A stretch of DNA of 64,000 bases from Viridothelium virens (taxonomy: Eukaryota; Ascomycota; Dothideomycetes; Trypetheliales; Trypetheliaceae). Shown piece after piece: positions 44,495 to 55,125 of this stretch. The notes under the pieces were generated by a model. The model had not been told where the DNA came from and ran no database searches. It saw nothing but the letters and a program-made list of their open reading frames with translations. The position numbers were made by a program, and so were the translations under genes. The stretch's first letter is position 1. Every line of letters starts with the position of its first letter. The stretch lies in NCBI GenBank assembly GCA_010094025.1, contig ML991776.1, positions 620,001 through 684,000 of the forward strand, read 5' to 3'.

Positions 44495-47335
44495 GATGAA
44501 CCGATTGTGGTGTGAAGAAGTTGCTGGAGAGAGTCCTTGCGGAAGGATGAAGTTGTGGCTATCTACTGTAGGTACACTGACCTAGGTAGCGACGTTTTCT
44601 TATCTCCAAAAAGACGAATCACATGTTGAGCGCAGTACAGAAAGATAAGGGAAATTCGAATGAGATTTGACTTTAACCGCACTTTGGAGTGAACGCCGGG
44701 CGGCATGCCCGTGGAAAGCAGCGATTCGTAAACGGCAAGAAGCTCCGTGACAAGGCCGAACGACGTTGCCGCTACTAATGTGCTTTTGGGAGCCGAGGAA
44801 GTACAGGCTGATGATGATGACGACTTCGGCCTCAATGAGAGAACTGGAAGGAGAGGCGAAGTGGTGCCTGAGTCTAGTGGCAGCAGTTGAGAAACACCCT
44901 GTCAGACCTTGCAGCTAAGTGATAATGGTTTACACAAACCCCCACCTAAGAGGCTTAACCTCCCCTGGTTTCTGTAAATCGATTGCGGGGAGATCCTGTC
45001 TAGGCTTGCGGAATCCTGGAAATAAACCCTTGGTCTTGCGTTCTACCGCCGTTAGATCTCAACGGCACACAGGATCTAAAAACTTAAGGACAAGATTTAA
45101 TGGCAAGCACATCTCAAATGTGAAACATACCATTTTCTTTGAGGAACTGCGGTAGAATAGAAGGCAAGTAAGAGCATGAGTCTGCGCGGCAAGGGCGGAG
45201 CTTGTCATCCAAATAAGAAAATTGAATGTTGTATCATTCTCAGGGTGATCGCTGTGTATTCCCGACAAAAGAAAAGAAGAGCACAATCTATCCACCTACC
45301 CTTCTCAAACATATCTTCACTTACGTTCAAATCGACTCACAATTGGGCGATCGATTACCCGTGCGGAGGACTGGAGTGTTATTGGTCAGTTGATCAATGG
45401 ATGCTCGTTCATCGGTGATTTTCACAAGGTTGTTGATGTAGGACTGGATAGGAGGACGTGGTGTTTTGGCCGAGGTTCACATGTGAATGGGCCACGGCCG
45501 CGGCCTACGCAATCCCCTCTAGGGTTCACGGCAGCCAAGCCCGAAAGAAATTCTTGTAGCTCGGTACCATAAAAGAGATGAATTAATCCAGAACCCTACA
45601 AGATAGAGTAGATGGCTAGGCAAGAAAGAGTTGCAAAATTCTGGTGGCCTTGTTGAGGGGATAAAAGGCCCTGGCATTCGTGCCCGTAGGACGCGATCCG
45701 GCGAAATCTTCCAGACGACCCAGTCTTGGGTTGACGCGGCGCATTGCACCACTCCAATATTGCTGGCGGGATATCTGAGAGAAGTGCTTTCAACACACTC
45801 ACCCCATCGACACTTAGTATAAACCTTCCTCCCATCCACAGATCCAGGATGTGTAGGGTGTTCCTCAATCCTGGCCTGCCTAGGATGCAAATGACAATCA
45901 GGTTGTGGTGATTTACATCCCGGACTGACCAGCTCATGGATAAGCGAGGAGATGTACCATCCAGGACAGCACTCTGCTCCTCAAGTCTTGTGGCAGAAGA
46001 TTCAGGCACCCTCGGTTCCCTTAGGAACAATGCATTCTACCCGCCGGACGCGCGCCTCAGCAAGGAAGCTTAACCAGACCAACAACCGTGTGGAAATAGA
46101 CAATCGAGACTTGGTCCAGGGCTTCCTTAGGAAAACAAGGTCTGTTGGTGCTTGACGCCTCTGCAAAGGAAGATGATCCTCTCCTCAATAACGACGTGAT
46201 CCAATTGCGGATGAATTTCCTTGATCTTATTGGCCCTATATCGGTCGGTGTCGGTTGGAAAAAGTTCAGTACTCTGCCGGAAATTTTTTTTTTTTCATCT
46301 AGAGGATGAAGATACGACCCAGCCCAAGCTTCATTGAGAGCTTGCGGATGTTACAGTGGTAATAGATGTATTTGCGAGGCGGCCATGGCACGAAGAATGT
46401 GAGTCATAGGGACCATAATCGTCTTCATCCACCGTGCCTTCGTTGGGGTCAGCGCACTGAGTCAAGAGGAATGCAATGACGGGGCGTCTGCATCATACAG
46501 GCTACTAGGTAGCCAACGGGACTGTGGAGCCTACAAGTGCGTCGTGTTCAGACTGCTATATTTCTGCCTCAGGACTTCAGCTACCAGGGGGCGGTGACCA
46601 TAAGGATCGTTCTGATTCGGGTTTCTTGGAGAGATGTTCGTCATACTGGAGAAAGATTTAGGCCCGCTTGCAGCGCACCCAGGGAAGGCATCTGGGGCTA
46701 TGGAACATTGCGATACGAGGTGAGTTGGCAATTACCGACCATTTATGAGGATGGTGGCATAGAGGCACTGAGGCTCGCCCTCCTATTGCTTGGTGCTTTC
46801 CCAAGATGGCAGTTGCGATGACGATCATCGGACTCACCGAAGCTACGGCCTGCCTTCTCGCGTCACACTCGCGTTTTGTCAACCCATTTCGTAACAGCAT
46901 TCTGGATAATCAGCCTCTAAAGGCATTTTACACTGATGATCATGAGGCAGCGAGCGCGAGAGCGAGAACGTCCTCCTCAGCGGGGACTTGGTATCACCAA
47001 GAATGGTCAAATCAAGACCACGCCCGCCTTTAGCTCGCAATGAGGACAGACGCTGCAGAGGCTGACTTCATCATTCCGCACGTTTTCGTAATTGACGGCA
47101 TCGTCCAAAAAGGACCCCCTTTATGCATGCTGCGAAGCAAATCCCTACCCTTTGGCGAAGCTCATTCGCTGTAGTGTCAGATCTGCAGCCATGATCTCGG
47201 CCGAGCTGAGAAACAGTCCTTCGATCCCCCGCAACAGCACGACAATAAGTATGTGGGTCTCTTTTGGGGAATTGCGGCGTAAGCAAAAAAGGGATGTTCT
47301 TTGCATTCCTAAATACTATCTTCATTGACTTCAAG
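44495..47335. other. Largest gene-free stretch, 2.8 kb
   Basis: Short frames on both strands (up to about 144 codons at 45596-46030 minus) show no domain, signal peptide or coding bias that I can detect. A 12-T run lies near 46284-46295. No terminal repeats, target duplications or transposase fragments were seen. The last 300 bp serve as promoter of the ACS transporter. Confidence 0.45.
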
Positions 47336-49176
47336 ATGACGGAGAAATCCCCGTTCCAGCAGCAAAATCAGATCCACGCCAATGATTGTAACACATCACT
47401 TCACGCCGAAAGCCATGAGGTTTACAACCTCTCCAAGACTGAACAGATTGCAGCGATAGATGCAGCAGTCGCCGAGCCGAATGTCAGCCTTGAGAGCTTC
47501 GCATACCTCGACATTAGGAAGATCCTATGGAGAATTGATATCCGCCTCCTTCCAGTGCTGACCATTCTGTACTTGCTGTCTTTCTTAGATAAAGGCAATA
47601 TTGGAAATGCAAAGATAGAGGGTTTATCCGAAAGCCTTCATCTTACTGGCGCACAGTACAATTGGGCGCTAACGGCCTTTTTCTTCACATACTGTGCTTT
47701 TCAGGTAATTGCTTTGGCAGCTCGTCTACACTGCGTCTGCTCAGTCTTGATACAGGTCCCAAGCAACCTGATGCTCAAGAAACTCCGACCTTCCCTTTGG
47801 CTCCCATCCATCATGGTTGCTTGGGGGATCATCACCACGCTCATTGGTATCGTGCAGAATTACGAAGGCCTTCTGGCCGCGAGGATATTTCTTGGTATCG
47901 CTGAAGCGGGCCTATTCTCAGGAGTGGTCTATTATCTCACAATGTGTTGAGTGTGCACGTATCTAGATCCCATCCCACATTCCTAATTATTCGCAGGGTA
48001 CCCGAGATATGATGTTCAAGTCAGACAAGCAATTTTCTTCAGCGCTGCCAGTATTGCAGGGGCTTTCAGCGGATTACTGGCATAGTAAGCAGTCGTTTCC
48101 CAACCGTCTCTCGACGGAGCTGATGTTGGCAGTGGCATATCGTTCATGGACGGTATTGCGGGATTAGCAGGTTGGAGATGGATGTATGTTTCGTTTATGT
48201 CTACTCTTTAAGCAAGAGTTTGACCTAATATGACTCCTAGCTTCATCTTAGAAGGCATTTTGACTGTTGTCGTTGCCCTCGGGTCCTACTTCTTCATCTA
48301 CGACTTCCCTGAAACTGCGCACTTCCTATCAAGTGAAGAGCGTGCGTTCGTCGTATTTCGCCTCAAATACGATGGCCAGGATACAGACATGGACGACTCC
48401 CAGCGAATTGCCCAAAGCGACGAGTATCATTGGAAATACGTCAAGATGGCATTCCAAGACTGGCAAATTTGGCTTAATCTCCTGGTCTATTGGGGTTATA
48501 ACTGCCCTTTGTATGGCATCAGCTTGTTTTTGCCCACAATCATCAAGGAGCTTGGCTACAAGACCACCGTAGCGCAGCTCTTGACGGTTCCCATCTATGT
48601 CGCAGCTGCTATCTGCACCGTGCTCGTGGCATATTTTGCTGATCGGAAGAAGATCAGAAGTCCGTTTATCATTGCAGGGATGTTCCTTCAGCTCGTCGGT
48701 TTCGCAATGTGTATCTCTAGCGGCAACGCTGGTGTCACCTATGCGGGCATTTTCATTGCCACATGTGCTATTTACCCAACACTACCCGGCAATATCACTT
48801 GGCTCTCCAACAATCTCGCCGGAAGCCACAAGCGCGCGGCAGGATTGGGCATACAGATCGGCCTTGGTAACCTCGCAGGTGGTGAGTTCTTATAAAATGT
48901 GCCTCGTCTTGCAGTGTATTTCTCTAACCAGTACTCATAGCTGCTGCATCGAATTTCTACCGTGCCAATGACGCCCCACGGTACATATTGGGCCACGGGT
49001 TGGAAATCGGTTTTACGTCTCTTGGAATTCTGGCTGCATTCGGCTTGGTCTTCAATTATCGTCGAATCAACGCGAGACGGGCGCGACAGCTAGCAAATAA
49101 TGAGCACAGTAGTTTCACGCCCGAGGAGCTGAGCACTCTTGGAGACAGGGCTATCACTTTCCGGTACACTTTGTGA
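47336..49176 (+). CDS. MFS transporter, ACS/Dal5-like (organic anion, vitamin or allantoate type)
   Basis: Major facilitator of the anion:cation symporter family. Six exons: 47336-47704, 47756-47945, 47997-48084, 48133-48183, 48241-48881 and 48941-49176, giving 524 aa. TM1 begins at RIDIRLLPVLTILYLLSFLDKGNIGNAKIEGL, the family signature. Further marks are QVPSNLMLKKLRP (loop 2-3), WGIITTLIGIVQNYEGLLAARIFLGIAEAGLFSG, LTMWYPRYDVQVRQAIFF, GLAGWRWIFILEGI and a C-terminal SNFYRANDAPRYILGHGLE. The end TFRYTL is usual for Dal5-like proteins. About 12 membrane segments fit. Relatives carry allantoate, pantothenate, nicotinate, thiamine or biotin; the substrate is not readable. The exon-4 mini-exon is only 51 nt. 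An earlier in-frame ATG at 47294 is possible but would add an unusual hydrophobic leader. Confidence 0.9.
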
Positions 49177-49302
49177 GCATAGCAAGAGAAACGCACAAGA
49201 GTATGAAGGATTGCAAGCCAAACGCGTCCCATTGCGCAGTTAAATGATCTCTCCTTCGACTGTTCGAAAATTCTGAATTGTCCCTCAAAATATCCAGTTG
49301 CA

Positions 49303-50196
49303 TCAACGGCCCGTCCTTTGCGGAGACGCCACTGAAGCCAGGAGCCCTAGTCCTTCCAACGAGTTTATCTTTCTGTGTAGATTCAGGGTCTTTGTGGGGT
49401 GGGTGAATGATCCAATGCCGATCGAGGGAGTCAAGCATACATGAGCTTGGTCTAATTTCCATTCGCGCCATACAATACTCTGTGGCTTCGGCGTCTCGAT
49501 AAACTGGAGATGTTAGAAAGATCGATGCTGAAGCGAAGAGCTGCTCACTTTGCCGGGCGACACGCCAGTAAAATCAGAGTGCGGCATGTTCTGGTTGACA
49601 CACTGGCTGATGCCCGCTGCGAGCACTGGCCGATCTGTATAATACGTCCTGTCCTCTCTTTCTCGATCGGGCGGAATCTTGAAGAGCAGATGGATTTTGA
49701 GCCTGCTCTCACGTAACGCCAGGATGATGGGCATGATCTTAGCGGAGCAGCACCGCAGCTCAGTTGGCTTGTCATCGGCTATGCTAAAGAAGCCAAATGC
49801 ATTCCAGGTCGAACGATCCGGCATGATGGGGATGCTTCCAATACGGTCCATGATTGGCTGATTCATGATTCTGATGCACGTGGCCACAGCTCTGCAGTCC
49901 CGGCCAAGATGGGAGTAGTCTAGCGGGAATCTGAGGAGTGTCTTGCACATCTGGGAGAATTCAGTGCAAATTTGCTGGTTCGCGAGGGCGAAGTTGAGAT
50001 CGGACTCGTGATCCATTTCGTTGTAGGTTCCGTCCTGGTTGATGGATTTGTGGGGAATGATATACTGGTAGATGATATCGCGGAGCTCGCGTGGAAGGTC
50101 TAGAAAGCTGGGCATTGTCGGAGCAAAGAACCGGCCTAGCATTCTGCATTCAGTATGACTCGGAGACAGATCGAACTTGATCTGAAATGGATACAT
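49303..50196 (-). CDS. F-box/2EXR-like protein of unknown function
   Basis: Two exons on the minus strand, 50196-49549 and 49503-49303, joined through a 45-nt intron with a TCTAAC branch site, giving 282 aa. The recognisable part is FLDLPRELRDIIYQYIIPHK near residues 31-50, the opening helix pair seen in many fungal F-box-like and 2EXR-domain proteins; ICTEFSQMCKTLL is the following family-typical helix. A second possible start lies at 50115, directly before the motif. The second exon continues KFIETPKPQSIVWREWK and stops at 49303, 126 bp from the stop of the convergent transporter gene. A full F-box cannot be proven; such proteins are abundant and variable in filamentous fungi, and the role is unknown. 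Confidence 0.6.
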
Positions 50197-50748
50197 AATT
50201 GTCTACAATACTCACAGCATATGGCTTTGTGCGCGTCGTTCGGAAGACCAATAACTCAAGAAGAAAATTCGATCCGTAGGTGTCGAAATTTTCCGTCGGG
50301 GTGCAAATCTCGCTTCTGATCTGGATGTTGAGGGGTGGGGGGCGAGGGTGAGGGCGAAATATACAGGCACGGAGTAGTACCTGATAGTGAATTGATTCGA
50401 GCTAGTCCGAATACGGTAGACCTTACCTTGGAGTATCATTAGGTAGAGTTGGTCGAAACTTTCCGCTGTGAAACTTCCGGTTCTGATGGGAGCGAAGATT
50501 GACTTTTTATTTTCTATGGGTAGCTCTTCCGAGCAAATTTAGTTCCTGTTTGCTCCCCCTTTGGTTCCTTTTTGTGTTCATTCCAGGGCAAACATTTGTG
50601 CACTTTTCATCGGGGCATACCACACCCTAGATCTGCGAAGGTAAAGTTGTTTTACCGATCACCTCCTAAGCCTCACGAACAAAGGATTCTTAGAAGCCGT
50701 GATTCTACCCTGAACACGACTCTCGTTCCCGAGTATCCGGGTAAGTGA
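50197..50748. other. Intergenic region
   Basis: About 550 bp holding the promoter of the F-box-like gene and the 3' flank of the dienelactone hydrolase gene. A frame at 50212-50439 has no recognisable domain. Confidence 0.4.
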
Positions 50749-51489
50749 TTATTGCAGAAATTGTCGGAGCCAGCTGACCGCAGCGTTCTTTCCTCGAACC
50801 ATAGCCTCACGCTCTCCAGCCTTCTTCTCGTCGCCGCGAGTAAAACAAGCGTGTAACACACCTGGAAAATGCTGGAAGTCAAACGCCACACCCAATTTTG
50901 TGATAGTCTCGAAGCTATGCATCTTGAGCTCGGGCGTATACACCGTATCTATCTCTGGAGCCAGAATCTGCACGGGGACTGCGACTTCGTCGATATCCTT
51001 CTTGGTCAACCAAGTCGGATGGCCCGCCGTAATGCAATCCACAAGCGGCGGCTGATGCTCTTTTGCACCCAATCGAAAGACAGCCCACCCACCGTAGCAG
51101 AATCCAACCGCACCAACCTTTCCATGCTTCTGTCGCAGCGCTCTGGCGCACGCAAAAATCTCCGGCTCGCGCATCTCTCGTGTGTTCTTTTTGATGAAGC
51201 TGGGCACGTCTACTTCATTCCATCGGTCGTTGAGGATGGGCTCGAAAGGTAGGGTCTCGCCGCCAAAGAAATCGGGGACGTAGACAGTGACGTTGGCCTC
51301 GCGAGCGTAGTGATCGGCGAGCAGTCGTATATTGGGGAAGGCCCAGCTCAGGAGGTCATGTATGACGATCACTCCCACGTCGGGATTGTCACCGGCTACG
51401 TAGGCGTCGTTATTGGCGAGCTTGCCGACGCGTCCTGTGGGGCTACCACCCCATTCAAAGCCTTTGAGGCAGCACCGGGATATCGACAT
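50749..51489 (-). CDS. Dienelactone hydrolase family protein
   Basis: Intronless, 246 aa, single alpha/beta-hydrolase domain. Cysteine nucleophile in GFCYGG (near residue 130), Asp in APEIDTVY (near 180) and His in GVLHACFTRG (near 208) form the Cys-Asp-His triad that defines the family. The N-terminal CLKGFEWGGSPTGR and VIVIHDLLSW are typical of the fungal branch, and the GEREAMVRGKNAAVSWL tail closes the domain. The founding member opens dienelactones in chloroaromatic breakdown. Fungal copies are mostly uncharacterised, so substrate is not assigned. The ATG at 51489 gives the expected length with no signal peptide, so the enzyme is probably cytosolic. Confidence 0.92.
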   Translation of the reverse strand: MSISRCCLKGFEWGGSPTGRVGKLANNDAYVAGDNPDVGVIVIHDLLSWAFPNIRLLADHYAREANVTVYVPDFFGGETLPFEPILNDRWNEVDVPSFIKKNTREMREPEIFACARALRQKHGKVGAVGFCYGGWAVFRLGAKEHQPPLVDCITAGHPTWLTKKDIDEVAVPVQILAPEIDTVYTPELKMHSFETITKLGVAFDFQHFPGVLHACFTRGDEKKAGEREAMVRGKNAAVSWLRQFLQ

Positions 51490-52299
51490 TGTGACAAGTG
51501 TATACTTTTTGGTCTGGTGAGAGATTCTTCATCATCTGTAGACTATTCGTCTGAACGCTTGGAACGCCTGAAGGCGGGGCTTCATGAGTCAAACTCGTGG
51601 ACTAGGACAGAATCCTTCTGCGCCTGCGCTTGGGCAATAACCTCTAGGTATGTCCGAAAAGATCCTCGCACTGGGTCACAACAGATCACGGTCATACTCG
51701 GATCTGCTGTAGACCTGTTACTCTTTGTTCACAAACGTAGGTCAATATCTATTGCAGCAAACCGCCACGAGAATCAGAGTTAGCCGAGCACAAGCCAACC
51801 TAACCGATGTTGTTATCTTCACAAGTTGCGTGGTTCCCCTGTCGATCTTTCCACGGAACTGTGGCTTTCGATTTGGCATAACGTGACGAACAATTGCAGA
51901 TATGCTGTACGAATCAAGAATGCTACCTATAAAGTAAGATGCCCTACCTTGAGTTTCTTTGATGCACATGGAATTACCATCAGAGACCCTCACCAGTGGT
52001 TACGAGATCAAACGCAGAGTCGGGACTGTTTGCTTCATTCATGAGACCAATGTTTCTGATCGCACACTCTCTTACGCTATCGACGTTGAAGCATGGTTCC
52101 GATCGCGCCCAATGATGAATTACTGATTCTTTCTTCAATTTAAGACCGATTATCTAAGGCTAGCTTCGAAGGAATTTTTCGCGTCTTGGTCTCAGCTTCA
52201 TTGATGTTAACACGAAAAGCTGGATCTGCAAGAAGAGGCACAAAGATAACATTATGAGGCCTTATCAACACAAAGGATGATACCTACTTGCTCCATGCT
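51490..52299. other. Intergenic region, 0.8 kb
   Basis: Upstream of the dienelactone hydrolase gene. Short frames at 51310-51993 have no domain. Nothing recognised. Confidence 0.4.
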
Positions 52300-52549
52300 C
52301 TACCATGTCTTGGACTTACGCAATCCCGAAATGGACCCAGGTCCACCATTGACAATGTAACCTAGCGCCTTGCCTTCAGGCTCAAAGTGCGGATGCCAGA
52401 TCTCCAAGCTGACGCAGAAAAGATTCAGAACCGTGAGCCTCATCAGCACATTGACCGATAATGCAGAGCTTGGGACTACATATGTCTGCGGTGTGGATCC
52501 ACAAGGGGTATTGGTCAATGCAGCGACACGGCTGCTTCGTTGCTCGTTG
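52300..52549 (-). other. Coding-looking minus-strand frame without a start codon
   Basis: Just downstream of the secreted-protein gene, in another minus-strand frame, an open stretch runs to a stop at 52300. It reads smoothly (for example YVVPSSALSVNVLMRLTVLN and LEIWHPHFEPEGKALGYIV) but has no ATG. The same frame also stays open for about 90 bases into the end of the upstream gene. It could be a 3' exon, a relic of a second copy or chance. I could not find splice sites joining it to the gene above. Confidence 0.3.
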
Positions 52550-53779
52550 CTAAGTACCTCCGATATTGTCAGGGAGCATCCCCTGGGCCGCTGGGATCCT
52601 AGCCGCGCTGTGCCAATAGCAATGCTGACGGAGCTGGTTATCTTTCAACCAGAGCCTCCATGCTCCAAAAAGAGGGCTGGCGCCCAGACCCTGATTAGTT
52701 GGAGATATAAGTAATGCTTGGTATGGATCAACCTCCACCACAATGCGTCCTACGAAGCCAGACCCCGTGGTTCTGTTCAATTCGTCGGACTCTGAAGGCG
52801 GTCCTGGGTCTCTAGCGTATCCTATAACCTCAGGCATAAACGAATTAGGGAATAAGTCGTGTAAGCCAGCTTTGAGTCGATTTATTTTCTCCTCATACAA
52901 AAGCGGCGTCGTAACCCCTGCCGACCTGTCTTCATTACTGGTCTCTGGCGTAAAAATAAAGATGAATGGGTCGTACTCCTCGGCCATTATCTGACCGCTC
53001 GCTTTGAGATCGTTCAGTCCAGGGCTTCCTCCTGGGTAGTCATCAGCTCGGTTCCCATACGTAAGTCTCGAATAGCTCTTTAACCAGAATTCATCATCCG
53101 TGGTTGGTATGAACTGTCTTCCAATACGGATCCCAAAAGCAAAGAATTCCCAGATGTATGAAAGAAAGACCCCTCTCGCAGATACGACTATGACGGATGT
53201 GCACCCTCGCATACCTTTGACACCAACAGCAGTTCGCTGTCTCAATTGATCAAACCTGAAAGCCTCAGTAGTCGTTTCGCCACCAGCATTCCTATGCAAC
53301 CACTTCCTTCTTTGGGTCAACTGCTGTGATAGCTCAGCGATATATTGTTGTGGATCGGAAACGTCGAGAAGAAAGCGCTTTCGCTGGGTATTCAATGCAT
53401 CCTCTCCGCAGACAGAACTGCCACTAATGGGGGTGGGAACGATACCCCAGCTCTTAGTGGGTAAATGGGCAGTCGTGATGGTCGCATTTATCTTGTCGGA
53501 TCCGGGCTGCCCTATGCCTTGGAGGGCGGGTATTACACCACTGTCATCACTCGTAGACTGTTTTCCGGAACCCGAGTTGCATGTAGCGCCGCAAGTGGCA
53601 GGCTCGCAGAAAACGCGATCACCTATAGGCTGAGCACCTAAGGTGCGATTGCTACTGTCGGCAGAGCTATTCGATGGTATCGCGACTGCGCTGCTAATAA
53701 GAAGAGTAAGATGGAGAATTGTTCTTCTGAAAAGTCTGTGTGGCACTGGCTTTCCATTGAGGTGCATCAGGTTGACCAT
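52550..53779 (-). CDS. Secreted protein of unknown function
   Basis: Intronless from the ATG at 53779, 409 aa; upstream of it the frame only has a TTG. Residues 13-34 form a hydrophobic leader (TILHLTLLISSAVAIPS), followed by a Ser/Asn/Cys-rich segment with several potential N-glycosylation sites. A basic KRKR-like QRKRF near residue 135 could be a Kex2 site. The second half holds a conserved-looking core: CTSVIVVSARGVFLSYIWEF, an ordered FWLKSY segment, EYDPFIFIFTPET and FVGRIVVEVDPYQALLI. Proteins with the CTSVIVVS...IWE pattern occur as large secreted families in filamentous fungi; I know no assigned function. The stop at 52550 comes soon after WRLWLKD, where relatives also tend to end. 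Confidence 0.65.
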   Translation of the reverse strand: MVNLMHLNGKPVPHRLFRRTILHLTLLISSAVAIPSNSSADSSNRTLGAQPIGDRVFCEPATCGATCNSGSGKQSTSDDSGVIPALQGIGQPGSDKINATITTAHLPTKSWGIVPTPISGSSVCGEDALNTQRKRFLLDVSDPQQYIAELSQQLTQRRKWLHRNAGGETTTEAFRFDQLRQRTAVGVKGMRGCTSVIVVSARGVFLSYIWEFFAFGIRIGRQFIPTTDDEFWLKSYSRLTYGNRADDYPGGSPGLNDLKASGQIMAEEYDPFIFIFTPETSNEDRSAGVTTPLLYEEKINRLKAGLHDLFPNSFMPEVIGYARDPGPPSESDELNRTTGSGFVGRIVVEVDPYQALLISPTNQGLGASPLFGAWRLWLKDNQLRQHCYWHSAARIPAAQGMLPDNIGGT

Positions 53780-55125
53780 TGTGTAAAATTGGGAAAAGAT
53801 TGAACTTCCTAAGCAACATGAGAATCGATAAGAGCGTACTGCGACAAGCAAACTTGGGGGGAAAATATAGGCATCAAGTCACGTTGAGTTCCAAAAAAAA
53901 AAAAAGGTTGCATGCATGCTCGAAGCTGTACTCATGATCATGGCCGTTCATCAGATCAGTAGCCTAGGTTGGGCATCGAAACTATATCTTCTCTGGTTGT
54001 TGGAAGCAGCACGCTTTGTATCGAAGCAGGCATGACATTGTTTTACTACCGTGTGGCTATTAGGAAGCCAGTTTTCCATGTCTGACTGGTGACCATAGTG
54101 CACAGGTCCGGAAAGGCCGGACAAGTAAAAAAACAGAATCGTGAAGAGCCACCCAGGAACGAGGTTGTTGCGAAACGGAGATGTCTTTTAGAACCGCAGA
54201 GAGGCTACTTGTTACGATCTTCCCGACCGTCAAGAGGTCTGCCACTTTGATCGCGTTTTGAAGGATTCACCGTTGAATGTAAACAATCGGGTTGAGCAGC
54301 CTTCTCCAGAGGCACAATTCTTAAAGACGATGGAGGCAGAACAAATCCGATCGCAGCCTCTGCGAAAGGAGGAAAGGATCAAATGTAGCAAGGTCGGCAG
54401 TGGTAATAGTGTACCGCGTCCTCCGTATCGGTAGAGTACTAGTGCTCTACTAATTTACCCCTGGATGTCGGATTACCCCGACGTCTTCCTCTAACCGCTG
54501 CTCCGTTTCATCTCTGGCTCGTTTCATGTGGACGCGTCAACCTTCCTCTCGTTCGTCGAACTTCCGCTGGTGACCTACGGACGCTCCTGCATTAGCCCTG
54601 AAACAGAAAGCTGCGCCCGCCGTCGTAGGCTTTCAGCTGCGATGTTGGCGCCCACTCGAACAACGGTCTTCACCTACAACAGCAGACGTCAGCTAGGTGG
54701 ACCCAGTGTGGATGAGCATCAGGCGACAATCACCTCCCTTCAGGCAGTCGCCCGTGCTAGAATCTTCATCACCCACCTTGCGAACCTTGCTGTCTATATC
54801 GTTGGCGCACATTTAGGCTGCTCCAGGCCATTTTCGCACCTCACCCCTGATGTCGCTAATAATGCGGGACTTATCCTTAAGCATCTGTAGATCACAAGTG
54901 TGGGTCACCCGTGGCGGCGAGCACGCTGAAGGCAGGTGCAACGCCATCACTTCAACGGGGCTGCAGCGCAGCGTGACGGCTTAAAGACCAGAAGGGTCCA
55001 TCTGGGATAGGCTGAGTGTTTTTTCTTAACGGTCCTATCGTCTGCAATCTTTACACCTATTTGTTTTTGTTTCTTGTCGATCATTACCATCGGTCACTCT
55101 CTATATCTTGGGTCTACCTAGAACA
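53780..55125. other. Intergenic region, 1.3 kb
   Basis: Divergent promoters of the secreted protein and the DUF4185-like gene. A 13-A run lies near 53894-53906. A frame at 54528-54890 (120 codons, GTG-started) has no domain, so I do not call it a gene. Confidence 0.4.

Noticed and set aside
45519-46030. Overlapping minus-strand frames of 123 and 144 codons
   Set aside because: Two overlapping frames with no domain, no good start context and no splice-supported extension.
53890-53910. Poly-A run as the tail of a retrotransposed element
   Set aside because: A single 13-A run without a target duplication or any reverse-transcriptase-related sequence nearby; simple slippage is enough.
54528-54890. 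120-codon plus-strand frame as a gene
   Set aside because: It starts at GTG, has no signal peptide or domain, and lies in a divergent promoter interval.
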